Origin: Acanthococcus lagerstroemiae
Taxonomy: Eukaryota; Arthropoda; Insecta; Hemiptera; Eriococcidae
Assembly (NCBI GenBank): GCA_031841125.1
Contig: CM063112.1
Coordinates: forward strand, 24,640,603 to 24,704,602
DNA: 64,000 bases
Reading direction: 5' to 3'
The notes beneath the pieces are model-generated. The model made no database searches. It worked only from the letters and a program-made list of their open reading frames with translations, and was not told where the DNA came from. The position numbers were made by a program, and so were the translations under genes. Shown one piece after another: positions 1-6,929 of the stretch; positions within the stretch are counted from its first letter, which is position 1, and every line of letters starts with the position of its first letter.

Positions 1-308
1 GAGCCCCATGAGATGAAAGCCCTCGCTAGCGGCGAACTAAAAATTGTCCTGAACACGTCAGACGACTATCGTAAATTACGTAAAACCTTATGCGAAGTAG
101 CCAGTTTATCCGAAAATGACAAGAAACAACTCGGTACTATCAAATTCCACACATATAGATTGCAGGAAGATAAGCCATACATTGTATTCGTACGTGGCCT
201 ACACCACACCACCAACATTGATGACATCACCAGCGAGTTATCACTTGCCGGTCACGAAGTTGTGAATGTTATGAACATCCACATCAAAAAGAAAACAGAT
301 AACAAACC
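1..308 (+). pseudogene. Jockey-like LINE ORF1, 5' part, cut by Polinton insertion
   Basis: The frame is open from the first base of the window, so the gene begins upstream. It carries a segment (PYIVFVRGLHH, then DDITSELSLAGHEV) typical of the RNA-binding/PRE_C2HC region of insect LINE gag-like proteins. The frame is broken at 308, exactly where the Polinton begins, and resumes at 16648 on the far side. Counting the 6-bp duplication once, the two halves are in the same frame. ORF1 proteins of this type bind the LINE RNA and form the transposition particle. The natural stop seen at 316-318 lies in the Polinton and is not the original end. Identification rests on the downstream zinc knuckles and the EN-RT ORF. 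Confidence 0.8.
303..308. repeat. Polinton target site duplication, left copy
   Basis: CAAACC immediately precedes the terminal AG of the Polinton and is repeated at 16642-16647 just after the terminal CT. A 6-bp duplication is the hallmark of Polinton/Maverick integration. Confidence 0.95.
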
Positions 309-329
309 AGTAGTATAGAAAGGTACGAT

Positions 330-1060
330 CCTAGACCGAGTTCACATTTCTGTGCAAGTTCTGTGCAATCCTAAACCAAGCTCACATTTCTGAGCATTCA
401 CTGTTGAAAACATTTTTTCTGTGTGAGTTCTGTGCAATCCTAAACCAAGTTCACATTTCTGAGCATTCACTGTTGAAAACATTTTTTCTGTGTGAGTTCT
501 GTGCAATCCTAAACCAAGTTCACATTTCTGTAAATTTTCTGTTGAAAACATTTTTCTGAGTGAATTCTGTTCTCTCTGAATCGAGTTCACATTTCTGTAA
601 ATTTTCTGTTGAAAACATTTTTCTGAGTGAATTCTGTTCTCTCTGGACCAAGTTCACATTTCTGTAAATTTTCTGTTGAAAACATTTTTCTGAGTGAGTT
701 CTGTTCTCTCTGGCTCGAGTTCACATTTCTGAGCATTCACTGTTGAAAACATTTTTCTGTGTAAGTTCTGTACAATCCTAGACCGAGTTCATATTTCTGT
801 GTAAGTATTGTTCTCTCTGAATCGAGTTCACATTTTTGTACATTCACTGTTGAAAACACTTTTCTGAGCATTCGCTGTTGAAGTCACATTTTTGTACATT
901 CGCTGTTGAAAACACTTTTCTGTGTAAGTTTTGTACAATCCTAGACCGAGTTCACATTTTTGTACATTCGATGTTGAAAACACATTTTTGTACATTCGCT
1001 GTTGAAAACACATTTGTGTAAGTTCTGTTCTCTGTAACCAAGTTCACATTTTTGTGTTGG
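330..1060. repeat. Degenerate 69-bp minisatellite in left TIR
   Basis: Tandem units of about 69 bp share the cores GAGTTCACATTTCTG, GTTGAAAACATTTT and GTTCTGTGCAATCCTA. Neighbouring units starting GAGCATTCAC at 392 and 461 are exactly 69 bp apart. Units near the end are closest to each other and shorter variants follow inward. Because 69 is a multiple of three, an outward-pointing frame (342-590, minus) stays open across several units. I do not regard this as a gene. Confidence 0.85.
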
Positions 1061-1086
1061 TGTTAAAAGAATTGATATTGTAATAT

Positions 1087-1125
1087 AAAGTGGTCGAGTT
1101 TCCATTTTTTTTATCAGACCACTTT
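1087..1125. other. Hairpin followed by T tract in left TIR
   Basis: The arms AAAGTGGTC (1087-1095) and GACCACTTT (1117-1125) are perfect complements. The right arm runs into a T tract on the plus strand, a terminator-like shape. The mirror copy is at 15825-15863. Confidence 0.6.
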
Positions 1126-1140
1126 TTTTTTTCTAACTTG

Positions 1141-1167
1141 GATTTCAAGTGATTTTGGTTTGAAATC
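1141..1167. other. Small hairpin in left TIR, related to the one at 14342
   Basis: The arms are GATTTCAA and TTGAAATC. The same arms plus one extra pair occur at 14342-14368, directly after the 138-aa gene, so the motif is reused inside the element. Confidence 0.5.
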
Positions 1168-1326
1168 TTAATACTAAAAAAAATAATAAAAAAAAAATCG
1201 AAAATTGATATTGATAACCTAGTTTAAAAAAAAAATAATTAAAAAAATAAATAAAAAAAAAATAATAAAAAAAATTTAAAAAAAATCGAAAATTGATAAC
1301 CTAGTTTAAAAAAAAAAATAAAAATA
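1168..1326. other. AT-rich leader of the TIR gene, no gene
   Basis: The stretch is almost pure A/T with two direct copies of a segment reading ATCGAAAATTGAT followed by AACCTAGTTTAAAAAA. It could be an origin or promoter region, but nothing decisive is visible. Confidence 0.4.
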
Positions 1327-1343
1327 TTATATATTATAAAATG
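1327..1343 (+). promoter_or_regulatory. Start-proximal promoter-like motif of left TIR gene
   Basis: TATATTATAAA abuts the ATG at 1341. The PolB gene has a near-identical context including the following ATGGAAATGAT. Confidence 0.5.
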
Positions 1344-2126
1344 GAAATGATTGAAAGTAAAAGCAATAACTTTAATTTTGATGACTCTACACACTGTGTA
1401 TCTAAAAAGATACCATCAGTGAAAGTGATTAATCAAGAACCTGTAGGCCTCTGGATGTCTAATGAAAATTTGATGTCTTGTGAGTGGAGAAAAAGTTGCA
1501 ACGAGTCATGTTCAGATGCCAGCTGTGTAGAACATTTTGTAAATACAAAACCGCACACAATTGAGACTCGAGATGGATCAATTCAAGGTAGGATTATTGA
1601 TAAAAATCGTATTTTAATCATTAGACGCCAACTTAAACTTATCAGACTTTCTCGAAATGATTACTCTTTTGCTGGTTATTGGGTAAAAGGAGATACAGAC
1701 TATATTTCAGCACGTAAGTATCTCTTAGTGTTTCTAGATGAAAAGAATCATCCACTACATAAAGAACCAATCCAACTTACAGCTAGAGGTGTATTTCAGG
1801 TAGAATTTGATAAGAATTTATTAAAGTTTAGAAAAGAATTTAAAACAGTTTATAGTAAAACACGAGGTGTAATGTCAGATTTATGGTATTCTATGCTTGT
1901 GTTCTGTCCTACTTTTGTATCAAACGTAGTAGGTTCTTTAAAAAAGAGTAGAGCATGTTGTATTGAAAATTATATTGTTCCAACAGAATCTAATTTGAAC
2001 TCTTTATGTGTAGGTAGAGATAAAGAAGTCTCAAAAATTGTTGAAGCTATGTTTAATGATTCTGAAAAATGGAAAGCTGAAAATAGTAAACCTTTCATAA
2101 CCACATTAGTTCAAGAAAATGAATAA
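1341..2126 (+). CDS. 261-aa TIR-encoded protein of unknown function, left copy
   Basis: I do not recognise this 261-aa protein. It has a cysteine cluster near residues 47-62 (C-EWRKSC, then C-SDASC) that could bind metal. A charged middle follows, then a segment around residues 140-170 containing QLTARGVFQVEFD. There is no signal peptide or clear membrane span. The start chosen is the first ATG, preceded directly by the element's TATTATAAA motif, and the N-terminus MEMI resembles the PolB start. It lies wholly within the terminal repeat, so an identical copy is on the other side (14824-15609, minus). A perfect hairpin begins three bases after the stop. Being intact in both repeats suggests it is under selection or was recently copied. 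Confidence 0.75.
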   Translation: MEMIESKSNNFNFDDSTHCVSKKIPSVKVINQEPVGLWMSNENLMSCEWRKSCNESCSDASCVEHFVNTKPHTIETRDGSIQGRIIDKNRILIIRRQLKLIRLSRNDYSFAGYWVKGDTDYISARKYLLVFLDEKNHPLHKEPIQLTARGVFQVEFDKNLLKFRKEFKTVYSKTRGVMSDLWYSMLVFCPTFVSNVVGSLKKSRACCIENYIVPTESNLNSLCVGRDKEVSKIVEAMFNDSEKWKAENSKPFITTLVQENE

Positions 2127-2128
2127 TG

Positions 2129-2158
2129 TATTTTTATATGATTTTTCATATAAAAATA
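2129..2158 (+). terminator. Perfect hairpin directly after the left TIR gene
   Basis: A 13-bp stem (2129-2141 with 2146-2158) and a TTTT loop start three bases after the stop codon. Its mirror copy lies at 14792-14821. It is a candidate 3'-end-forming signal, similar in idea to the hairpins that mark mRNA ends in mimiviruses and their virophages. Confidence 0.5.
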
Positions 2159-2161
2159 ATA

Positions 2162-2339
2162 CTTATTTGACTGTCTTTTTTTTCTTTTTCTTTTTTCTCA
2201 TTTTTTTAAACACCTGTTCGATAATATTCCAACAGAAAATTATAATACACATCCAGTTGAATTTATTTTCTGAATTGTTCTCTGAATTGTTTTCTGATTG
2301 CATACCTATTTATAAGAATATTTTTTTTTTTTTTTTTTT
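2162..2339. other. Non-coding junction between left TIR and capsid gene
   Basis: A pyrimidine-rich stretch ends in a run of more than 20 T (poly-A on the coding strand of the capsid gene). There is a small direct repeat of TTCTGAATTGTTCTC type near 2268-2297. No gene is seen. Confidence 0.5.
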
Positions 2340-3521
2340 TTAGTTTTTAGGAGCAGGTCTAACCGCTCTAGATATAGGTTTGTATTCATAACAAACAGGT
2401 TGTTTCAAAAGAACAAATATTTCAGCTGTATTAGGAAAATCATCACGCCATGAGAATATAATTTGTACATTGGCTACATCTGTTTGTAGAGCGTCAGGTT
2501 GTCCTGTAAGATCAAAGCAAAAGATAGTATATTCTTTTTCAAATTGCACAAGATCAATTAAAACATCGTCTTTTCCATTGTAATTTTTAAAATATGTATA
2601 TAAAGCTCCTGAATCCTTTTCATTAAAATTTAATCGCATTTGCTGACGAGGATATTCATAACCATTGACATTGAAACGTACATCATAAGGATTACAATGA
2701 TCAAATTTACTTTTATCAGCAAAGAGATCATTGTTCCTTTTATTTTGGAAAACTACAAAAGCATATTGTGATGTAATATCTGTAGGAATTGACCACCTAA
2801 ATTCTTTTCCTGATACACTACCAGCAGGTTTCTTTAAACATTGCCAATGCTCAAAATTCATACGAATTGGTATGTCTTTATTTAACAATGGTAAAACTTC
2901 TTTTTCAAGTTGTAATGAAAGCTTCACCACTGGCATTCTCCAAGTTATATACTTCAGATTCAATTCCACAGTATAATCTTTTAAATTTGGGTCAACTTGT
3001 AGCATATTTGTAACACCATGTTGTTCTCTTGCTAGTATCAAGGATTGACTAACATTAAAGAGAATTTCTTTATAAGTTCCAAAACCTAGAAACATATCGA
3101 AAGGTAATGCAACTTTGAAGTAACCATTCGCATCAACATTCATGTAATCATTATTTAGATTCCATCCTGCATTAGAATACTTGGTGGTTTTGGACAGTGA
3201 AACGAGACCATTAATGGTGCTGGCTACACCTGGATACTCCAATATATCTACCTGAACATCAGAAATTCTATAAATAATTTGCCTAAAAATATGGAGAAAC
3301 CCATTATTAATTACTTGTACTGTACTACGATCGAAACTCGCAATTTTTTTGTCTTTATCACGTACTATCAGACGACCAGCTATAACTACCTCGCTTTTCC
3401 AAGGTAAAGTACAAATATTAGGAGTATTTATTTCAATTATAATTTCCTCATCTTTTTTATTTATATCAATATTATTAGCAGTGGAGAATTCTATTAATTC
3501 AAAACTTTCGTAACCATTCAT
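2340..3521 (-). CDS. Double-jelly-roll major capsid (hexon-like) protein
   Basis: This 393-aa protein is the likely major capsid protein. The C-terminal half has features I associate with the double-jelly-roll-like family common in insect Polintons: QYAFVVFQNKRN, then SKFDHCNPYDVRFNVNGYEYP (FDHC plus an Asn-rich strand, about residues 265-305) and a final FSWRDDFP. The N-terminal half is beta-rich (WKSEVVIAGRL and neighbours). The length fits that family and is shorter than classical Polinton capsids of 500-700 aa. It is the last gene of the leftward block, downstream of the penton-like gene with a 27-bp gap made of an A tract and a TACTATAAAT motif. Assignment is from motif memory; a structure prediction would confirm it. 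Confidence 0.75.
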   Translation of the reverse strand: MNGYESFELIEFSTANNIDINKKDEEIIIEINTPNICTLPWKSEVVIAGRLIVRDKDKKIASFDRSTVQVINNGFLHIFRQIIYRISDVQVDILEYPGVASTINGLVSLSKTTKYSNAGWNLNNDYMNVDANGYFKVALPFDMFLGFGTYKEILFNVSQSLILAREQHGVTNMLQVDPNLKDYTVELNLKYITWRMPVVKLSLQLEKEVLPLLNKDIPIRMNFEHWQCLKKPAGSVSGKEFRWSIPTDITSQYAFVVFQNKRNNDLFADKSKFDHCNPYDVRFNVNGYEYPRQQMRLNFNEKDSGALYTYFKNYNGKDDVLIDLVQFEKEYTIFCFDLTGQPDALQTDVANVQIIFSWRDDFPNTAEIFVLLKQPVCYEYKPISRAVRPAPKN

Positions 3522-3529
3522 TTATAGTA
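3519..3529 (-). promoter_or_regulatory. TACTATAAATG motif at hexon start
   Basis: The motif overlaps the ATG and is preceded on the coding strand by a long A tract (about 3531-3546). The same 11-mer is at the penton start. Confidence 0.55.
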
Positions 3530-3548
3530 TTTTTTTTTTTTTTTTTAA

Positions 3549-4265
3549 TTATCGTACTTCACGTATGATTAAAAATGCCCAATATGTTTCACCATTATTT
3601 TCAAGTGGATTGCCATTCTGATCATAAAGGTTTAATACAATCTCGCTTATTTCTTTATTTCTCACTCTATAATATTGAGTTTCATTTGGTGTATAGATTA
3701 TTTTTTCTCCGGGTAGTGATGATATAGGAAAATAAAAAAGTATTTTTTCATTACCGTTATTACATTCATTACATATCCCCTTAATGCTTTCAATAGGAAA
3801 AATTTTAACGTGGCTATCAGATTCAACTTCTTTTCCAGCTGGTATAATTTGCTTAGTAAAACCCAATATATTACCAACAGAAGTCACATCTCTTAAATCT
3901 ATTATATGTGATGGACTCCCCATTATTATGGTATGAGCGTATTTATTTATTTTCAAGGTTATATTAGCAGCCCTAGCATGTTTACTTTCATGTATACATT
4001 TAATAATATCAGCTACTTCATAAATACCAGGATCAAGTACTATAGTTGTAGGTAATTCGTTCACCTCCTTATAAAAAGTAAGTGAATTGTTTTTAGTTAC
4101 AGTTATATTGAAAAAACGATAAGATGTGTGGAAAGATTCTAACCCAATTTCCCATTCTTTATTAGGGTTGAGTCTAATAATGTCATCAACTCCACTAAAA
4201 TCATGATAAAGAACAGAATCTGTACCGCTCATAAGCATACTGTAAGAACCATTTATATATTTCAT
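3549..4265 (-). CDS. Penton-like minor capsid protein
   Basis: This 238-aa protein fits the single-jelly-roll vertex protein of Polintons. It opens with a beta-rich N-terminus (LNPNKEWEIGLESF). It has the characteristic PGIYEVADIIKCIHE helix and NILGFTKQ (about residues 98-140). It ends with EIVLNLYDQNGNPLENNGE before a last strand, a typical penton C-terminus. Its ATG overlaps the stop of the protease gene by four bases (ATGA), and the TACTATAAAT motif lies within the end of the protease frame. Pentamers of this protein would fill the capsid vertices around the hexon-like shell. Confidence 0.75.
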   Translation of the reverse strand: MKYINGSYSMLMSGTDSVLYHDFSGVDDIIRLNPNKEWEIGLESFHTSYRFFNITVTKNNSLTFYKEVNELPTTIVLDPGIYEVADIIKCIHESKHARAANITLKINKYAHTIIMGSPSHIIDLRDVTSVGNILGFTKQIIPAGKEVESDSHVKIFPIESIKGICNECNNGNEKILFYFPISSLPGEKIIYTPNETQYYRVRNKEISEIVLNLYDQNGNPLENNGETYWAFLIIREVR

Positions 4266-4645
4266 TTATAGTATTTTTTTTTAATTTTTAATAAATATTC
4301 TATGCACCGTCTACCACAATTTGTTTCATCAAGTTTTTGATCCTGCGTATAATTATAAGTAATTCTAGACTGTCCAAAATATTTCACTAATTCTGGTGGT
4401 GGAATGTTACCAAACGGTTCATAAAAATCAACTTGTGAATCATTCTTACAGTAAGCAGTCCAATGAGTTCCAGAGTGGTCTGAAGTGTCTAAATTTACAA
4501 TTCCACATTCATATTTTTTGATTTTTGGTGGTAGCTCATCAAGCATAAAAACTCCTCTGAAATGAGGTATTTGCAATTTTTCAGCATATGCTTCTATTTC
4601 AAAATTAGTTAATGCGTCATTCTTGATGGTTATTTTTTTTTTTTT
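4262..4645 (-). CDS. Adenain-like cysteine protease, start unresolved
   Basis: The protease would cleave capsid and core precursors during maturation. Counting from the TTG at 4576, the catalytic His is H38 (GTHWTAYC), the acidic residue probably D50 (VDFYEPFGN) and the Cys C87 (NCGRRC). Q80 is seven residues before the Cys, the spacing of adenovirus adenain. The frame has no ATG. It is open up to 4645, and the 5' stretch encodes TNFEIEAYAEKL, which looks like a genuine protease N-terminus. An ATG at 4649-4647 precedes a run of 14 A (4633-4646) but is out of frame by one base. The true start is therefore a non-ATG codon, a slippage product across the A run, or the run length is misread. The gene follows the PLA2/core gene and overlaps the penton start by four bases. 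Confidence 0.75.
   Translation of the reverse strand, partial: KKKKITIKNDALTNFEIEAYAEKLQIPHFRGVFMLDELPPKIKKYECGIVNLDTSDHSGTHWTAYCKNDSQVDFYEPFGNIPPPELVKYFGQSRITYNYTQDQKLDETNCGRRCIEYLLKIKKKYYK
4263..4273 (-). promoter_or_regulatory. TACTATAAATG motif at penton start
   Basis: It is identical to the hexon motif although it lies inside the protease coding region, which makes chance less likely. Confidence 0.55.
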
Positions 4646-6054
4646 TCATTATCTAAGATTTTTTTAATTACTTGTTGAGTGATCATGTCACCCCCAATTT
4701 TTTTTTTTTTAACGCCATCGCATTTATTTTTAACGCCATTTTTTATTTTTTTAACGCCATTTTTTATTTTTTTAACGCCTCTTTTATTTTTCTCAACACC
4801 TAAACAGTCTTTTTGAATACTACCATTAACGCCATTTTTTATTTTTTTAACGCCATTTTTTATTTTTTTAACGCTCTTTTTCTTTAGAACTTCGTTAGGT
4901 ATTTGTAGATATTGTCCTATGCCTTCACCAGACTTGTACTCCAACTTTTCATTACGACGTTTTCTCTCTTCTACTAACTCGTCATTGGCTTTCTTATTAT
5001 CAATTGCTTGCTTGGCGGTTGATATTAAATTACCTACAGTTTCTACTATTTTAGTACCTACTTCTACAGCAGGTTTAGCTGCTGCAATAGCAGCCAATCC
5101 TGCTAGGATAGCTGGTGGGAAGAATCCACCATTTTTAACCTGCTTCAGTTGTGTTTTGTTCAGTTTTAGCTTTAAACCTTTTCCCTTGGTTTTTGCTGTC
5201 TCAATTTGATTCACTTGTGCTTTTGTTAGAGGTAAATATGTTTCGTTCTGTGTGCTATTTTTAGTTCTGATTAAATTTTCGTATCCTAAATTTAGTACAA
5301 CAGGTACCCCTTTTTCAACACCAATATTAATTTTGTCAAGTTGTTCCTTATCTGGATTGATAGGATATTTAATGTATCTACTTACTTTGATACCCTCCCC
5401 TTTTTTGTTTCGACCATTGATAGCTGTTTCCCGATTAATATAAAATCCTTTACCTTTTTTTTCCTGTTTGTTAACATATAAATTATTCAAATAATTCATT
5501 ATTTCTGGGAGATCATTAGTGGTTGTTTTTCGATCAATATAAAATCCTTTGCCTTCTGTTTTCTGATTATTGGTTATGGTTTTTCGATCAATATAAAATC
5601 CTTCACCTTTTTTAGGTAATATTTCATTAGGTAATCGCAAATGTTGTCCTAATCCACAGTTTTTACTCATATTATTTATATTATAAAATTTTTTATAAAT
5701 TCCTAAACCTAACTTCTGTTTTAATTTCATTAAATTTACTGCTACATATGCTGGAATTTTTTCATCTAATTTAGCATTAGGATCTTTGACACGCTCCCAG
5801 GCTCGCCATGTGAATCTGTTATCAGCATAATCACGTTCATGAGGATCATCTGTATTTGCATAATCTACATCATGATCCATAGCTATTTCATCTAATTTAT
5901 TTTTCAGTTTTACACCTTTTTGAATATCGAGGTCTGTATTCGAACCAGGACCAAGAGCTTTATATCCGGGCCAGTGAAGTGGAAATGGTACATATTTACC
6001 AATTGTATCCACAATATCACCACCTCTTTTAGATAATCCACAGTTTTTACTCAT
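4630..6054 (-). CDS. PLA2-domain virion protein fused to lysine-rich core-like protein
   Basis: This 474-aa ORF has two parts. Residues 1-128 form a phospholipase-A2-like domain of the parvovirus VP1 type. The calcium loop is YKALGPG (31-37) and the catalytic pair is His61-Asp62, followed by Tyr65. In parvoviruses such domains help virions leave endosomes, and adintoviruses are reported to carry one. Residues 129-474 restart with MSKNCGL, as at residue 1. They contain GFYIDRK-type repeats (about 150-215), a hydrophobic stretch GGFFPPAILAGLAAIAAAK (about 308-326) and a C-terminal array of VKKIKNG repeats, resembling adenovirus core or cement proteins. A promoter-like motif sits just before the second MSKNCGL (5670), so two genes probably joined in frame. 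The Gly-Gly sites may be protease targets. Confidence 0.8.
   Translation of the reverse strand: MSKNCGLSKRGGDIVDTIGKYVPFPLHWPGYKALGPGSNTDLDIQKGVKLKNKLDEIAMDHDVDYANTDDPHERDYADNRFTWRAWERVKDPNAKLDEKIPAYVAVNLMKLKQKLGLGIYKKFYNINNMSKNCGLGQHLRLPNEILPKKGEGFYIDRKTITNNQKTEGKGFYIDRKTTTNDLPEIMNYLNNLYVNKQEKKGKGFYINRETAINGRNKKGEGIKVSRYIKYPINPDKEQLDKINIGVEKGVPVVLNLGYENLIRTKNSTQNETYLPLTKAQVNQIETAKTKGKGLKLKLNKTQLKQVKNGGFFPPAILAGLAAIAAAKPAVEVGTKIVETVGNLISTAKQAIDNKKANDELVEERKRRNEKLEYKSGEGIGQYLQIPNEVLKKKSVKKIKNGVKKIKNGVNGSIQKDCLGVEKNKRGVKKIKNGVKKIKNGVKNKCDGVKKKKIGGDMITQQVIKKILDNEKKKK
4700..4890 (-). repeat. VKKIKNG-encoding tandem repeat inside core-like gene
   Basis: A 21-bp unit encoding VKKIKNG recurs in two clusters (about 4735-4795 and 4830-4880) with interrupted spacing, giving a strongly basic, probably DNA-binding tail. 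Confidence 0.7.
5668..5685 (-). promoter_or_regulatory. Internal start motif within the PLA2/core ORF
   Basis: TATAATATAAATAAT precedes an in-frame ATG at 5670 that begins a second MSKNCGL. It marks the likely ancestral start of the core-like gene. Confidence 0.5.
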
Positions 6055-6064
6055 ATTTATAGTA
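6052..6064 (-). promoter_or_regulatory. TACTATAAAT motif at PLA2 gene start
   Basis: TACTATAAAT abuts ATATG. It shares ten bases with the hexon and penton motifs, so the three virion genes may be one expression class. Confidence 0.55.
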
Positions 6065-6071
6065 GAAAATT

Positions 6072-6887
6072 TTAGAAAACTGTTTTTTGAAGTTCCTGGC
6101 GATAAAATTTACCTAAAATTTCTTCACCCTTCAAATCTTTAATAGAATAGACGGGAGGGTTTGTGTGGAATACTTTGTCAACTACAAATATTTCTCTTGT
6201 CCAGTTGTTCTTATACTTGTTCTCAAAAGTTTCTTTCTTTTTGGGTATTCTCACACGATCTCCTTCCTTGAATTTTGGTCGCGTGGAGAAACTTGAAGAA
6301 TACATTCTATGAAAAATTTCTTGTTCATTTGTTTTATTCACATCACAAGGACGCATTCCTATTGTTCTATGTACCCTCACATTATTATATTCGTGCAATA
6401 TCTCTGGTATAAATGGAACCCATTTATGATTCTTATGAATCTCAAAAATTATTCTCAACATCCCATTAATGGTTCTGTTTACTCTCTCACCAATTGCTGA
6501 TTTTTCCTCATTCTCTGTGTGATACATATGAATATTATATTTTCCCATTAATTTTTTAAAAACTGAATTTACAAATTCTGTACCTTTGTCGACATGTAAT
6601 TTTTTAGGTGGACCATATTCGCTTTCTTCAATAATTTTCTCAAAAGCTTGAGAAACCTCTTTCCCTGTTTTTTCCTTGAGGGGTTTTATCCTGAGTACTT
6701 TTGAGAAGGTGTCAATAACTACTAACATATACTTATAACCCCTATTTTCTTTTGAATACTGGGACATAATTAATAAATCACCTGCCCAGATTTCATTGAT
6801 TTCATTTGTGATAATTTTTCTTTTCTGAAATTTTTTTATCACAGGTTTATGAAGTTCTTTGGCTTCAAGTTCAACTAATGACTGCAT
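6072..6887 (-). CDS. Retroviral-type (rve, DDE) integrase
   Basis: This 271-aa integrase would insert the element and create the 6-bp target duplication. The catalytic triad is Asp37 (IWAGDLLIM), Asp100 (LHVDKGTEF) and probably Glu134 (IGERVNRT). The C-terminal region (about 205-271) has the beta-rich SH3/chromo-like ending typical of Polintons, with GDRVRIPKKK and VYSIKDLKGEEILGKFYRQEL. The N-terminus is short and shows no HHCC zinc motif. Some Polinton integrases begin similarly close to the core, so I do not infer truncation. It is preceded by an ATATAAAAA start motif and followed 17 bases later by the PLA2 gene. Confidence 0.92.
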   Translation of the reverse strand: MQSLVELEAKELHKPVIKKFQKRKIITNEINEIWAGDLLIMSQYSKENRGYKYMLVVIDTFSKVLRIKPLKEKTGKEVSQAFEKIIEESEYGPPKKLHVDKGTEFVNSVFKKLMGKYNIHMYHTENEEKSAIGERVNRTINGMLRIIFEIHKNHKWVPFIPEILHEYNNVRVHRTIGMRPCDVNKTNEQEIFHRMYSSSFSTRPKFKEGDRVRIPKKKETFENKYKNNWTREIFVVDKVFHTNPPVYSIKDLKGEEILGKFYRQELQKTVF

Positions 6888-6899
6888 TTTTTATATTAC
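6885..6899 (-). promoter_or_regulatory. AT-rich start motif of integrase gene
   Basis: GTAATATAAAAA abuts the ATG. It is a weaker variant of the element's TATWATAAA motif. Confidence 0.4.
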
Positions 6900-6929
6900 T
6901 TGACATTTTCTATTGACCTTCATGATAAC

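Larger units (their letters stand above)
309..2161 (+). repeat. Polinton terminal inverted repeat, left (1,853 bp)
   Basis: It begins AGTAGTATAGAAAGG and is the reverse complement of 14789-16641. Inward it holds the 69-bp minisatellite (about 330-1060), two hairpins (1087-1125 and 1141-1167), an AT-rich stretch with a duplicated segment containing GATAACCTAGTTTAAAAAA (about 1197-1320), the 261-aa gene and a 3' hairpin. The match stops at 2161, just inside that hairpin. Confidence 0.95.

Noticed and set aside
342..590. 82-aa minus-strand ORF in left TIR (and its mirror at 16360-16608)
   Set aside because: It is the minisatellite read in frame. It has no start motif of the kind seen before the real genes and no non-repetitive sequence.
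2119..2343. 74-aa plus-strand ORF after the TIR gene
   Set aside because: Mostly homopolymer-encoded Phe runs, crossing the TIR boundary and the hairpin.
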